Assembly (NCBI RefSeq): GCF_009731355.2
Contig: NZ_AP022810.1
Coordinates: forward strand, 2,694,001 to 2,758,000
Reading direction: 5' to 3'
Length of the DNA: 64,000 bases
Origin: Desulfuromonas sp. AOP6
GTDB lineage: Bacteria; Desulfobacterota; Desulfuromonadia; Desulfuromonadales; SZUA-540
A program made the position numbers and the translations under genes. Below the pieces are notes generated by a model. It did not search any database. It saw only the letters and a list, made by a program, of their open reading frames with translations, and had not been told where the DNA came from. Below, piece by piece: positions 17,128 to 32,393 of this stretch; the stretch's first letter is position 1; the number at the start of each line of letters is the position of its first letter.

Positions 17128-18807
17128 CTAGGACCGAACCGGCTTCCTCACCGTCAATCCGGCAGCGTGTAGCTGCCTATGGCAGGTGGGGTGCAACACA
17201 ACCAGGTTGGAGAGGTTGTCACTGCCCCCATCAACACAGCGGATCAGATGATGGATATCCCAATCTGACTCCTGCGTGATGAGATGATGACAAACCAAAC
17301 AGCGCTTATCCTGCTCCTTCCAGAGTCCGTAGAGTTTCCGCCGTATCACAGTTGAACTCTTCCAGAATTGCTCAAGGCGCTTCTCGAAGTACTTTTCAAA
17401 CTGCGGATCGTACAGGTTCGCTTCGGCCTGGATTTTGGTGTGTCGCTTGATGGGCGTGTCACTGGCATAGACGAGTGAAAGTTTCTCGCCTCCCGATGTG
17501 GCACTCTGAAAAACCCAGCTCCGGTTACCCACTTTCTTAAAGTACTTGTCTTTAATCCAGCGTTTTCGGCGGTTTAAGTGTCGCCGTCGGCACCATTGCC
17601 AGAGCAGTTTCCAGACGCGGTAGTCCACGTAATTGTATGTCGCCTTGGCGACCACATGCCGGTGATAATTGGCCCATCCTCTGAGCAGAGGATTAAGCTG
17701 CATAATCAGCCTTTCTGTGGGCACGGTCGGATTCCGTTTTACTACGTCCCGCACCTTGACCAGAAAGTTCCGCAAATTGTCCCGACTTGGCTTGATTAGC
17801 AGTTTGTCGTTGTACTTGCGGATGTTCTGGCCGAGGAAGTCGAAACCCTCGCAGATATGCGTCACCACCGTTTTTTCCGGTGAGAGTTGCAGACCGCGCT
17901 CGGCCATGAAGGCCTCGACAATCGGCTTGACCTCGTTTTCCAGCAGCTCTTTCGAGATCCCGGTAATCACAAAGTCGTCTGCGTAACGCACGTAGTTGAC
18001 CTTGGTCTTGTAGCTTTTCTTGGTGTTTTTGCTCCCGAAATGTTCTTCGAGCACACCCTCCAGGCCATCAAGAGCCAGATTGGCCAACGCCGGTGAGACG
18101 TTCCCCCCTTGAGGGGTCCCGGCCTCTGTCGGGTTAAGGCGGTTGGACTCCATGTAACCCGCCTTCAGCCATTTCCTGAGAATCCGCTTGTCCATAGGGA
18201 CATGGGTCAGCAGCCAGTCATGACTGATGCTGTCGAAGCACCCTTTAATGTCGCACTCCAGGACCCACTCGGCCGAGTTTTTGCGACTGAGAATTACAAA
18301 ACATTGCTCAATCGCATCGGCCGTCGACCGTTGTGGGCGGAAGCCATAGCTGTTGCGGTCTGCCGTAGTCTCCGAGACCGGTTCCAGGACCAGCAGATAT
18401 AACGCCTGCATGGCTCTGTCGAGCATCGTCGGTATCCCCAGCGGGCGGCGCTTGCCGTTTGCTTTGGGAATGTAGACCCGGCGCAGCGGTTTGGGTCGAT
18501 ACCCATTGCGCCTCAACCGATCTATGGCCTTCCATTTGGAGTCAGGAGTACTCCACAACTCCCCATCTACCCCGGGCGTTTTCTTGCCCCGGTTTTCGGT
18601 GACTCGCCTGACCGCCAATGCCCTGGCAGCAAACGAGTGGACCAGAAGACGCTGTAGCTTTTGAACCCGTCTCAATTGGCCCTCTTTGGTCGCCTGCGCG
18701 ATCCTGACCTGTAGCCCCCTCACCTTCCGTTGGACCAGACGCCAGTCGATGGCATGCCAGTTGTCGGGAAAGTGGGAGGACGCAGGCCCTTGTTCGTCAT
18801 TGCTCAT
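17128..18807 (-). CDS. ltrA: Group II intron-encoded reverse transcriptase/maturase/HNH endonuclease
   Basis: The 559-residue protein is intact and has the full set of intron-encoded domains: RT palm and fingers (about residues 70-320) with [17 protein letters not shown], the RT core FVRYADDF-like box (here YVRYADDF near residue 273) and [10 protein letters not shown]; maturase domain X (about 340-430, with LRGWANYHR); and a C-terminal HNH nuclease (CLVCHHL ... [12 protein letters not shown] ... [10 protein letters not shown]). It assists splicing and mobility of its host intron. The ATG at 18807 is chosen because GGAGGACAGCAAG precedes it, in preference to the upstream in-frame start at 18858. 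Confidence 0.95.
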   Translation of the reverse strand: MSNDEQGPASSHFPDNWHAIDWRLVQRKVRGLQVRIAQATKEGQLRRVQKLQRLLVHSFAARALAVRRVTENRGKKTPGVDGELWSTPDSKWKAIDRLRRNGYRPKPLRRVYIPKANGKRRPLGIPTMLDRAMQALYLLVLEPVSETTADRNSYGFRPQRSTADAIEQCFVILSRKNSAEWVLECDIKGCFDSISHDWLLTHVPMDKRILRKWLKAGYMESNRLNPTEAGTPQGGNVSPALANLALDGLEGVLEEHFGSKNTKKSYKTKVNYVRYADDFVITGISKELLENEVKPIVEAFMAERGLQLSPEKTVVTHICEGFDFLGQNIRKYNDKLLIKPSRDNLRNFLVKVRDVVKRNPTVPTERLIMQLNPLLRGWANYHRHVVAKATYNYVDYRVWKLLWQWCRRRHLNRRKRWIKDKYFKKVGNRSWVFQSATSGGEKLSLVYASDTPIKRHTKIQAEANLYDPQFEKYFEKRLEQFWKSSTVIRRKLYGLWKEQDKRCLVCHHLITQESDWDIHHLIRCVDGGSDNLSNLVVLHPTCHRQLHAAGLTVRKPVRS

Positions 18808-18863
18808 CTTGCTGTCCTCCTTGATGTTGGAACACCCATCTGAGGACAAAAGACGCACTACTC

Positions 18864-18900
18864 CCCTGACGGGGAAAAGTGTTTCTTTTCCCCGTCAGGG
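18864..18900 (-). other. Long hairpin upstream of the maturase gene (intron domain IV or III)
   Basis: A perfect 16-bp stem (CCCTGACGGGGAAAAG and its complement) with a five-base loop, about 60 bases before the maturase start codon. Domain IVa of group II introns, which binds the maturase and covers its start region, lies in this position; that identity is inferred. Confidence 0.55.
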
Positions 18901-19195
18901 CGCTCTGATTTGGATCGGCTATCCGATCCTTTGCTTAGGGGGTTTTACACGCCATTACGCGTATAAAGACCAGCCGGAAGTCTGCACCCTCTCGGGTAGA
19001 GCAAATGCTCCTATCCCAGTCATTACAACCGGGCCTTCGCTTTTTCCGGCCTCCTCTACCCGCCGCTCCAACAGATCACCTTACGGCTTTCCTGCCCTGA
19101 GGGCGAAACGACGGGCTTACCGAGTTCCAATCCTTGCACACGAGTGGGTTAGGTCCTGCCTATTCACCGATGGCTGTAGTGTCGACGCCTTCCCA

Positions 19196-19201
19196 GATGT
19201 A
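19196..19201 (-). other. Exon-binding site 1 (EBS1) of the group II intron
   Basis: The minus-strand hexamer TACATC is complementary over six bases to the last six exon bases GATGTA (20100-20105). It sits in the terminal loop of a stem CCTTCC / GGAAGG, which is where EBS1 is normally displayed. This supports the 5' boundary at 20099. Confidence 0.65.
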
Positions 19202-19535
19202 AGAGGAAGGACCAGCCATGCACCTTTTGGTTGAAGCCTGTCAGCGACTTTGGCTCCGTGCGGTTGACGGTGTTTATCAGCAGTTCACGTTACGTTGACC
19301 ATACCACCCAGCCTAGCCCCTCATCCGCCTTGTCGCTGGCAGAATCTTCCTGTGACCTCACGGTGGACAAGAACTGCAAATGCAGGGGTACATTATCAGG
19401 GCGCTCAGCACCTCACCGTTACCAGTGACGCACCACCCTTAGGCTACTGTTGGCCGAACAACAGGTCTCGCTACCAATTTTTGGTGAGACAATGCAAGGA
19501 TTGGCTTACGCCGGCAGGTTGCCGCCATAAGCAAT

Positions 19536-19985
19536 TTAGACGCGGGTAATCAAGTCCTTGAGGCAAAACGCTCTTGTCTCTTGGACACACGTACCGCTTT
19601 CGGGAGAGGACCTTCCAGATGGAAGGCCGTCATCGCCAGGAGCGAACAAACTCAAACGAAGGGCATTTCGATTGAGTTTGTATAGTTCCCTTGATGTTGA
19701 CATGAATGGAATCGAATCCAATACAGGCCAGTTTGGCGGGTAGTTCCGACTTTGTTCGGCTTGGTTGGCCGAAGCGGACCCAATGTGTACCCGAGAGGAA
19801 GAGTCGTTGACTCTTCCTCTCGGGACATCATTTATGATGGGTATTTCCGCTTCGATAACCAGTTCCGGCCAAGAGGCGGAGATACCTCCGATTGCGAGGT
19901 GTGGGCATAAGACCAACACCTCCCCCCATGGTTATGGGGGTTCCGGTATCGGGCTTATCGCCCGATTACCGGGTTTAAATTGCTA
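19536..19985 (-). other. Structured insert within intron domain I
   Basis: Imperfect inverted repeats at 19536-19556 and 19962-19983 (sharing AAATTGC and GATTACC blocks) would close a large arm of about 440 nt. Inside are several strong hairpins: a perfect 16-bp stem at 19790-19824, CCCCCAT/ATGGGGG near 19921-19940, GGCCTTCC/GGAAGGTCC near 19609-19628 and a CAAACTCAA stem near 19645-19680. Normal domain I is about 400 nt in total. No convincing coding sequence is present. Confidence 0.5.
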
Positions 19986-20097
19986 GTTTTTTCGGGTTCG
20001 CAGGGGCCAGACGAAGCTGGTCTCTGCTGTCCTAAACAATTGTTTTTAGGACCAAAGTAGCACCCGATAGGCTAGCTACCTACGCGACTCTCGTCGC

Positions 20098-21742
<1,645 letters not shown>

Positions 21743-21774
21743 CTATATCCTCCTTGTCAGATTTGATATGTGGA

Positions 21775-22065
21775 TTACTTTTCAACGACGCCGAGGATGT
21801 CATCCTCACGCATCATCAAAAACTCTTTGCCTTCGATCTTGATTTCGGTACCGGCGTATTTGCCGAACAGAACCCGGTCGCCCACCTTGACGTCCATGCC
21901 GAGCACCTTGCCGTCCTCGGTTACCTTGCCCTTGCCGGCGGCGACAACAACGCCCTGCTGGGGCTTTTCTTTGGCCGAGTCGGGGATGATGAGTCCCCCG
22001 GCGGTCATGGTCTCTTCTTCTACTCTTTCAACAATGATACGGTCGTGCAGCGGTCTGATGTTCAT
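21775..22065 (-). CDS. groS: Co-chaperonin GroES
   Basis: A 96-residue protein with the family start [18 protein letters not shown], a mobile loop TAGGLIIPD, and [13 protein letters not shown]. It caps the GroEL cylinder. GGAGCAGAAAC precedes the ATG. It is the first gene of the heat-shock operon read from the promoter at 22178-22205, with the CIRCE operator in the leader. Confidence 0.98.
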   Translation of the reverse strand: MNIRPLHDRIIVERVEEETMTAGGLIIPDSAKEKPQQGVVVAAGKGKVTEDGKVLGMDVKVGDRVLFGKYAGTEIKIEGKEFLMMREDDILGVVEK

Positions 22066-22130
22066 GTTTCTGCTCCTTTCTTCTCACTATAAAAATGATA
22101 TCAGGGATAGACTCCCAAGGCCTTTCGCCA

Positions 22131-22175
22131 GCGCTGTTGTTAGCACTCATTCGCGAGGAGTGCTAACAACAGCGC
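22131..22175 (-). promoter_or_regulatory. CIRCE operator (HrcA site), extended inverted repeat
   Basis: The core is the textbook CIRCE, TTAGCACTC-N9-GAGTGCTAA (22140-22166). The inverted repeat continues outward without a mismatch to 18-bp arms, GCGCTGTTGTTAGCACTC and its complement, still around the nine-base spacer. It lies at or just after the expected transcription start of groES. HrcA represses through CIRCE at normal temperature. No hrcA gene is in the window. Confidence 0.95.
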
Positions 22176-22177
22176 TA

Positions 22178-22205
22178 AATATAATCAGCTCAGCCAGAAT
22201 GTCAA
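22178..22205 (-). promoter_or_regulatory. Sigma-70 promoter of groESL
   Basis: Minus-strand TTGACA and TATATT separated by 16 bases, immediately upstream of the CIRCE repeat. Confidence 0.8.
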
Positions 22206-22342
22206 GGTCTTTCTCCGTAAAATTCTTTCCCGGCCAGAACCCTCTCGGCATTTGCCAGAACAGGGCGCCAGCCACCGCGAACCGCTTGACAGGGCCCCTG
22301 CGAATATGCTAATGAGACGCCAGATTAACTCGGACAATTTAA

Positions 22343-22420
22343 GGGCCTCCTGTGACTGGCGAAAGGTGGGATACCACCGGGGAGCAGGACATCAAGGCCC
22401 GGTCAGCCGTTCGCCTGGGC
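22343..22420 (+). promoter_or_regulatory. ZTP/ZMP (pfl) riboswitch
   Basis: The leader contains the conserved 5' half TGTGACTGGCG, a GGTGG...CCACC hairpin, CGGGGAGC, a variable linker, and the 3' half GCCGTTCGCCTGGGC. Together these match the pfl motif, which senses ZTP/ZMP (purine pathway intermediates that accumulate when 10-formyl-tetrahydrofolate is short). It lies about 65 bp before the aminotransferase start. The 3' conserved strand is also the 5' arm of the terminator at 22412-22457, so ligand binding should let transcription continue. Recognition is by eye from the consensus. Confidence 0.85.
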
Positions 22421-22457
22421 TCCCCACCATGGATTGGAGCCAGGCGTTTTTTATTTT
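22412..22457 (+). terminator. Riboswitch-controlled intrinsic terminator
   Basis: CGCCTGGGCTCC pairs with GGAGCCAGGCG (11 pairs, one bulged G) and is followed by TTTTTTATTTT. The upstream arm overlaps the conserved CGCCTGGGC of the ZTP aptamer, so the two structures exclude each other. Confidence 0.85.
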
Positions 22458-22485
22458 GTCCCCATGCAGCAAGGAGACCTCGACG

Positions 22486-23562
22486 ATGGGCAAGAAACTT
22501 TACATCCCCGGGCCGGTTGAAGTCAGTCGCGACGTCATGGAGGCCATGTGCGCTCCCATGATCGGACACCGCATGAAAGAATATGCCGTTCTGCATCAGC
22601 GGGTGACCCGGGCGCTCAAAACGCTTCTCAACACCAGCGAGCCCGTCTTTCTGAGCACCTCCAGCGCCTTCGGGGTCATGGAAGGGGCCGTTCGCAACCT
22701 GGTGCAGAAGCGCTGCGCCAACTTTGCCAACGGCGCTTTCAGCGCCAAGTGGCACGACGTCACCCGCCGCTGCGGCCTCGAAGCCGATCTCTTCAGCGCC
22801 GAGTGGGGGCAACCCATTACGCCGGAGATGGTTGATAACGCCCTCGCCAGTGGCAATTACGACGCTATGACCGTTGTTCACAACGAGACCTCCACCGGGG
22901 TCATGTCGCCTCTGGCAGAGATCGCCGAGGTCATGAAGAAATATCCCGAGGTCTCCTTTATTGTCGATACCGTCTCCTCCATGAGCGCCGTCCCTCTCGA
23001 TCTGTCCGCCCTGCAGACCGACGTCTGCCTGGCCGGCGTGCAGAAAGCCTTCGGCCTGCCGCCGGGGCTGACCGTCTTCGCTGTCTCGCGCAAGGCCCTC
23101 GACAAAGCGAAGACGACGCCTAACCGTGGCTACTACTTCGACTTCGAGGAGTTCGAGCAGAACGATCTCAAGGACAACACCCCCAGCACCCCCTGCATCA
23201 GCCTCATCTACGCCCTTGACCACCAGCTCGCCAAAATGATGACGGAAGGGCTCGACAACCGCTATGCCCGCCACCGGCAGATGGCCGAGATGACCCGCCA
23301 GTGGATCGAGGCGCAGGGATTCGGTCTCTTCGCCGCCGAAGGCTACCGCTCCCAGACCCTGACCTCCGGCCAGAACGACCAGCGCACCGATCTGGAACGG
23401 CTCAAGAAGCTGGCCAGCGAGCGGGGCTACGCCATTGACAACGGCTACGGCAAGATCAAGAACAAGACGTTCCGCATTCCGCACATGGCCGACTTCACCC
23501 CGGACGACCTGGTGGAACTCTTTACCCTGCTGGAAGAGCTATTGCCCCAGGCCCGCGCCTGA
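22486..23562 (+). CDS. Class V aminotransferase (serine/phosphoserine or serine-glyoxylate type)
   Basis: A 358-residue PLP enzyme of aminotransferase class V, beginning MGKKLYIPGPVEVS and having GHRMKEY, FLSTSSAFGVMEGAV and the PLP-lysine site AGVQKAFGLPPG (Lys about residue 187). Family members include serine-glyoxylate, alanine-glyoxylate and archaeal-type phosphoserine aminotransferases; the sequence alone does not separate them. Control by a ZTP riboswitch favours a role in serine/glycine one-carbon supply. The ATG at 22486 has AAGGAGA upstream; the longer upstream frame runs through the riboswitch and is not coding. Confidence 0.85.
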   Translation: MGKKLYIPGPVEVSRDVMEAMCAPMIGHRMKEYAVLHQRVTRALKTLLNTSEPVFLSTSSAFGVMEGAVRNLVQKRCANFANGAFSAKWHDVTRRCGLEADLFSAEWGQPITPEMVDNALASGNYDAMTVVHNETSTGVMSPLAEIAEVMKKYPEVSFIVDTVSSMSAVPLDLSALQTDVCLAGVQKAFGLPPGLTVFAVSRKALDKAKTTPNRGYYFDFEEFEQNDLKDNTPSTPCISLIYALDHQLAKMMTEGLDNRYARHRQMAEMTRQWIEAQGFGLFAAEGYRSQTLTSGQNDQRTDLERLKKLASERGYAIDNGYGKIKNKTFRIPHMADFTPDDLVELFTLLEELLPQARA

Positions 23563-23583
23563 GAATCAGGCTCTCGATAAAAA

Positions 23584-23620
23584 ACGCCCCGGAGAACGAT
23601 ACTTCCTCCGGGGCGTTTTT
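23584..23620 (+). terminator. Intrinsic terminator after the aminotransferase gene
   Basis: Perfect 11-bp stem ACGCCCCGGAG / CTCCGGGGCGT with a ten-base loop and a T5 tail. Confidence 0.92.
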
Positions 23621-23715
23621 GCTTCAAGCCGGCACAGCCGACAGCAACGAAACGGCAATAAGGGTGTATAATTGGTCATAAGGGAATCGACGTCCTTCGT
23701 GCCAGGGAGGTTTCC

Positions 23716-24390
23716 ATGAGATACGTCAGCAGGCTCATCCGTTCCGCAAGGCCCAGGACCATTTTCGTCGTTATTTCAGCTGCGCTGACTGTCCTTTCAC
23801 TCAGTGGCTGCCTCAAGCAGATTGACGGCACGGCGCAGACCCACAATGTGTCCCTTGAAGCAAGCCAGCTGGAAACCTACGGCCTCGCCGTCATCACACC
23901 CACCTCGGTCACCGGCCAGGAAGAAGATCGGCAGAGCGTGGCCCTGATCTTTGCCCTGGCCCTGGAACAGCACCGTCCCGGCATCCCCCTGGCCACCCTC
24001 TCTGAAACCATCGGTCACATCAATCGCAATGGCATGGCCACGGAATACCGCAGCATGTTCGAAGAGTATCACTTTACCGGGATATTCAAGCAGGACGCGC
24101 TGATGAAAGTAGGGGAGATGACCGGACACCGCTATCTGGCCCAGCTCAAATTGGCCAATTTTTCCCAGAGCAGCCAGAGCCGGCTCAGCTTCTTCGGACT
24201 GCGCCTCTTCCAGACCAAGTCGGGTAATGTCCGCCTTTTTCTCTCCGTCTGGGACAGCTGGGACGGCAGCATCGTCTGGGAAGGGATGGACGAGGTGAAT
24301 TTCGCCTACGACACCTATCAGGAAAAACCGATCACTTTCCGCCAGGTCGTGCGCGAAGCCTCGACCCGCCTGGTAAAGCGTCTGCCCTGA
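23716..24390 (+). CDS. Conserved lipoprotein of unknown function
   Basis: A 224-residue protein with a basic N-terminus, a hydrophobic core and the lipobox LSGC (Cys32), so it should be lipidated and, lacking an Asp at +2, probably sent to the outer membrane. The mature part contains mixed alpha/beta segments such as AVITPTSVTGQEEDRQ and SVWDSWDGSIVWEG, resembling periplasmic proteins that build pole- or ring-like assemblies, but I do not recognise the family. GGGAGG precedes the ATG. It is convergent with uvrD, one base apart. Confidence 0.7.
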   Translation: MRYVSRLIRSARPRTIFVVISAALTVLSLSGCLKQIDGTAQTHNVSLEASQLETYGLAVITPTSVTGQEEDRQSVALIFALALEQHRPGIPLATLSETIGHINRNGMATEYRSMFEEYHFTGIFKQDALMKVGEMTGHRYLAQLKLANFSQSSQSRLSFFGLRLFQTKSGNVRLFLSVWDSWDGSIVWEGMDEVNFAYDTYQEKPITFRQVVREASTRLVKRLP

Positions 24391-24391
24391 C

Positions 24392-26579
<2,188 letters not shown>

Positions 26580-26587
<8 letters not shown>

Positions 26588-28376
26588 CGGTGTCCTCCAG
26601 AGTGCGGGTCATCAGGGCCCGATTGTAGGCGGCGACCATGTCCCGCCGCGAGATAATCCCTACCAGCCTGTTGCTCCCTTCTTGATCCACCACCGGCAAC
26701 TGTTCGATGTTGCGGTAGCCGATCTTGCGCATGGCCTGATCAAGATCCTCATCCTCGGTGACGGTAATGACGTCAAGGGTCGCCAACTCTTTCACCACAA
26801 TAAGGTCACGCAGATCGCGCTCGAAGACAACCCCCATGAAATCCTGCACGGAGATAATGCCGGTCAGCTCCCCCGCGCCGTTCACCAGGGGGAAATTGGT
26901 GTGTCGGGTGGTCGCGGTAAAATTGGCGAACTGCCCCAGCGTCATATTTTCAGGAATCGACTCAGGGGCGCCGCTCATGACTTCGCGTACCTTGATCGAT
27001 TTCATGATATTGCGTTCCTTGCCCGCCTCCAGATTAATGCCGGCCCGCGACAGCTCCACCGTGTCCAGACTGTCCTTCTTGAAGTGACGGCTGATGGCAG
27101 TTCCGATGACGCAGGAGAGCATGATGGGGATGATGACCTCGTAGGATGCCGTCATCTCGAAGAGCAGGAAGATGGCGGTCATGGGCGCGTGGGTGGCAGC
27201 GGACAAAAAAGCCCCCATGCCGACCAGGGCGTAAGCGCCCGGGGAAGCGGCGACGGACGGGAAAATCAACTGGGCCAGTTTGCCGAAAGCCCCCCCGGTG
27301 ACAGCGCCGATATAGAGGGAGGGGGCGAAGAGGCCGCCGGGCAAGCCACTGCCCAGGGTGATGGAAGTGGCCAGCGCCTTCATCAGGATAAGCGCGGCCA
27401 GCAGGTACCACAGCCCCTCGCCGTGCATGACCGATTCCATGAACTCATAGCCGTTGCCGAACACCGCCGGAAAAAAGACGCCAATAACGCCGACGAGCAG
27501 GCCGCCGAAAATGGGCTTGGCCAGCCGCGGCAGACGCAGGCGTTCAAAGGCTTCCTTCACCCTGAAATGGACATCAATGAATCCGGCCGCCAGCACCCCG
27601 ATAATCATGCCCAACAGGACGTAAAGGGCGATCTCCCAGGCACTCCCCATGACATAGGGGGGGACGGCGAAGGCCGGTACGTTGCCGAGCAGGGCGCGGG
27701 AAACGACGGTGCTCATGCCGCTGGCGATGACGATGGAGGTGAAGCTGGAGAGTTCAAAAGAGGAAAGCAGGACGATCTCCTGCGCGAAAAAGACGCCAGC
27801 GATGGGGGCGTTGAAGGTCGCGGCTACCCCACCCGAAACCCCGCAGGCCACCAGCACCTTGAGACGGTCGCCGCTGACTTTGAAAGCCTGACCGAACTGG
27901 CTGCCGATGGCGCCGCCGATCTGGGCAATGGGACCTTCCTGCCCGGCTGAGCCACCGGTGCCGATGGTGATGGCGCTGGCCAGACCGCGGGTAAAAATGG
28001 TGCGGCCGGGAATCTTGGCTCCCCGCAGATTGACCTGTTCCAGAAAAGCGGGGAACCCGTAGCGCATGTCCCGGGCAAAAAAGAAGCCGAAGGGGATCAG
28101 CAGCAAGCCGCCGATCATGGGGAAGAACACCAGCAGCAGGCGGCTCCAACTCCACTCCGTCATCGAGATGCTCAATAGAGCGCCCCCCTGCTCGAAGACC
28201 AGCCAGTGAAAGAAGTCGATCGTCTTGCGGAAGGCGTAGTTGCCTAGTCCTGACAGCAAACCGATGACCACCGCCAGGGTGGCCATGAAGGTGTTCTCGC
28301 TGATGCGGAAGTGGCTGAGAAAAGCGGTGCTGCGGCGCCGCAACCAGGCAAAAAGCCATCTCTTTCGAATACGCAA
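26580..28376 (-). CDS. ClC-family chloride channel/antiporter with CBS pair
   Basis: The 598-residue membrane protein has the ClC selectivity-filter motifs GSGLPGGLFAPSLYIGA and GTGGSAGQEGPIAQIGG, the latter holding the gating glutamate (in QEGP). About ten or more membrane helices fill residues 30-440. Two CBS motifs occupy about residues 460-590 (VREVMSGAPESIPENMTLG and the ISRRDMV end). CBS pairs usually bind adenine nucleotides and regulate gating. A TTG start with GTGGAG upstream is used, six bases after the glmS stop codon. It is cotranscribed with glmS and uvrD. Confidence 0.92.
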
Positions 28377-28381
28377 AACAT

Positions 28382-30211
<1,830 letters not shown>

Positions 30212-30280
30212 GCGTCGTAAACTCCGGGGAAGGGGTAAAGGGTGAAGTGAGGCAAGGGGGAGCCCCTCAGGCCTCACACC

Positions 30281-31669
30281 TCACGATTTATTTTCTTTTT
30301 TGCGCTTTCGCAGCACCCAGCCTTCAATCACCTTCTGCTCGCTCCTCGAGAGAGCGAGAGCATCGGCGGGAACATCCTTGGTGATGGTCGAACCGGCGCC
30401 GATGAGACTGTTGCGCCCTATGCGCACCGGGGCGACGAACTGGGTGTCGCTGCCGACAAAGACACCATCCTCGATGATCGTCTTGTGCTTGTTGACGCCG
30501 TCATAGTTGCAGGTGATGGTGCCACAGCCGATGTTGACCTCGGCGCCGACCTCAGCGTCGCCGATATAGGTCAGGTGGCTGGCTTTGGAACCCAGGCCGA
30601 TGACCGCCTTCTTGGTCTCGACAAAGTTGCCGATCTTGTTCTGGCCGGCCAGCTCCGTTCCCGGCCGCAGGTGGGCCATGGGGCCAATATCGGTACGATC
30701 GCCCACACGGGAGTCCTGCAGCACGGAGCCTGCCTTGACATGGACGCCGTCGCCAAGGATGCAATCGGTGATGACCACCCCCGGCTCCAGAATGCAGTCG
30801 CGCCCGATACGGTTGGCACCCCGCAGATGAACACCGGGGTAGACGATCGTATCCGGCCCAATCTCTGTGCGGGCATCGACATAGGTGGCAGCCGGGTCGA
30901 TGAAGCTCACGCCGGCCCGCATCAGTTTTTCATTGAGACGCTGACGCATGTGCGCATCGGCCGTCGCCAACTGCACGCGGTCGTTGATGCCAAGAGTCTC
31001 CTCCGCCGCCGCGACCGGCAGCGCGCTCACATTCAGGCCCTCTTTGCGGGCCACCGCGATGATATCCGTCAGGTAATATTCCCCTTGGGCATTATCGCGG
31101 CCGACCGTGCGCAGCGCCTCGAAAGCCCAGGGGATCTCCATGGCATAAATGCCCGTATTGATTTCATGAATGGCTTTTTCTCTGGCAGTGGCATCCTTCT
31201 CCTCAACGATGCGCAGCACCTGCTCTCCTTCACGCACAATACGACCATAACCCTGGGGATCGTCCATGCTGGCGGTAAGTACGGTGACCGCCGCCTTCTG
31301 GGTATGGTGCCAGGAAAGAAGGTGTTCCAGCGTCTCCGCGCGCAAAAGAGGAACGTCGCCGCAGAGAAGAAGCAGGGTTCCTTCGAAAGCACGCAGGGAC
31401 TCGCGGGCGCAGAGCAAGGCGTGCCCCGTTCCCAGCTGTTCTTCCTGACGGACGAAGACGACTTCTCTGCCGGCCAGTTCCGCCTGTACCTGCTCAGCGC
31501 CGTGGCCCACGACCAGAACCGTCGGCTGACAGCCAAGGCCCGCAGCCAGAGCGACCGGATAGCAGACCATAGGTTGCCCGGCCACAGAGTGCAACACCTT
31601 GGGTTTATTGGATTTCATGCGGGTTCCCTGACCCGCGGCCAGAATAACGGCGGCGACGCTTTTTCCCAT
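30281..31669 (-). CDS. glmU: Bifunctional UDP-GlcNAc pyrophosphorylase / GlcN-1-P acetyltransferase GlmU
   Basis: A 462-residue protein: N-terminal nucleotidyltransferase with AVILAAGQGTRMKS, GTGHALLCA and the NTGIYA motif, and a C-terminal left-handed beta-helix of hexapeptide repeats from about residue 250 (ending in GWVLRKRKK). It makes UDP-N-acetylglucosamine for cell-wall precursors. Gene order glmU-glmS is a common pathway pair. The ATG at 31669 is preferred over an upstream GTG-type start because the family begins there. Confidence 0.97.
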   Translation of the reverse strand: MGKSVAAVILAAGQGTRMKSNKPKVLHSVAGQPMVCYPVALAAGLGCQPTVLVVGHGAEQVQAELAGREVVFVRQEEQLGTGHALLCARESLRAFEGTLLLLCGDVPLLRAETLEHLLSWHHTQKAAVTVLTASMDDPQGYGRIVREGEQVLRIVEEKDATAREKAIHEINTGIYAMEIPWAFEALRTVGRDNAQGEYYLTDIIAVARKEGLNVSALPVAAAEETLGINDRVQLATADAHMRQRLNEKLMRAGVSFIDPAATYVDARTEIGPDTIVYPGVHLRGANRIGRDCILEPGVVITDCILGDGVHVKAGSVLQDSRVGDRTDIGPMAHLRPGTELAGQNKIGNFVETKKAVIGLGSKASHLTYIGDAEVGAEVNIGCGTITCNYDGVNKHKTIIEDGVFVGSDTQFVAPVRIGRNSLIGAGSTITKDVPADALALSRSEQKVIEGWVLRKRKKENKS

Positions 31670-31832
31670 GGGGAAAATCCCTTTCCGATGGAGTCTTTTA
31701 AAATCGCCATTATTATGCAAAGGTGCAGGGCAGTCAAGGAATATGCCCTATAAAACAAGGGCGTTGGCAACATACTTCTTTGCAATGCGACAAGAGATTG
31801 AGTATAGTTTACTTTTTCAAGGAAAGGCGGTT

Positions 31833-32393
31833 ATGAAAGAAAGAAATGCCATCACCCTGGCTTTGGTTGAAATGGAGCAGGACCTTAAAGAGCTTCAGAT
31901 CCGTTATGAACAGTATTTCGCCGGCGTAGAGAAGCGCGAACCCATCCGGGAACGGGAGGAACTCTCCCGCCGACTGCGCCTTCTCAGTAATCGGCGCATC
32001 ATCCAGACCGATCTGCGGTTCCGGCATCAGGCTACGCTGGCGCGCTTCCACAGCTACGCCAGTCACTGGGACCGCATTCTGCGCCTTATCGACGAAGGCA
32101 AATACGAGCGGCACCTGGCCAAGCTCAATCGCCCCCAGGAAGAAGGAGCTCCCCGGAGGCCTCATGAATCAGAAACCCAACAGGATGCGATCGTCGACCG
32201 GCTCTATCAGGATCTTGTGGCCGCCCGCCAATCCTGCAACCTGGGAGGGTCCGCCCCGGACCGGCAGCAGGTATCCGAGTTTCTATCCCGCCAGCGGGAG
32301 AAAATCCGTGAAAAGTTCGGCGACAGGGAAGTCGATTTCGTGGTCGTGACGGAAGCAGGCAAGCCCAAGATCAAAGTGCGCGCCAAGAAATAG
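31833..32393 (+). CDS. Coiled-coil protein of unknown function (MXAN_5187 C-terminal-like)
   Basis: A 186-residue, highly charged cytosolic protein. The first half is a continuous heptad-like helix region (VEMEQDLKELQIRYEQYFAG), and the C-terminal part (RQREKIREKFGDREVDFVVVTEAGKPKIKVRAKK) resembles the MXAN_5187 C-terminal domain found in delta-proteobacteria; this is recognition from memory and not certain. The ATG follows GGAAAGGCGG. Its stop codon is directly followed by the ATG of the patatin gene, so the two are translated together. Confidence 0.65.
   Translation: MKERNAITLALVEMEQDLKELQIRYEQYFAGVEKREPIREREELSRRLRLLSNRRIIQTDLRFRHQATLARFHSYASHWDRILRLIDEGKYERHLAKLNRPQEEGAPRRPHESETQQDAIVDRLYQDLVAARQSCNLGGSAPDRQQVSEFLSRQREKIREKFGDREVDFVVVTEAGKPKIKVRAKK

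Noticed and set aside
19425-19433. Alternative 5' end of the group II intron at GTGCGTCAC
   Set aside because: The 20099 boundary splits the groL stop codon cleanly, and the EBS1 loop pairs with the six bases immediately upstream of it; no such pairing exists for 19433.
19662-19666. EBS2 candidate pairing with GGCAT
   Set aside because: Only five base pairs and about 460 nt from EBS1, which is too far for a usual intron; not reported as a feature.
19536-19919. A 127-codon minus-strand reading frame within the intron
   Set aside because: It reads through perfect hairpins, has no ribosome binding site and matches no protein type; best explained as RNA structure.
22343-22420. Tetrahydrofolate riboswitch
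   Set aside because: The conserved GTGACTGGCG and CGCCTGGGC strands belong to the ZTP/pfl motif, not to the THF aptamer.
30212-30280. glmS ribozyme in the glmS leader
   Set aside because: The gap between glmU and glmS is only 69 bp and lacks the ribozyme core.
31760-31800. Sigma-54 box near the coiled-coil gene (TTGGCAACATACTTCTTTGC)
   Set aside because: The GG-to-GC spacing is 14 bases instead of 10.
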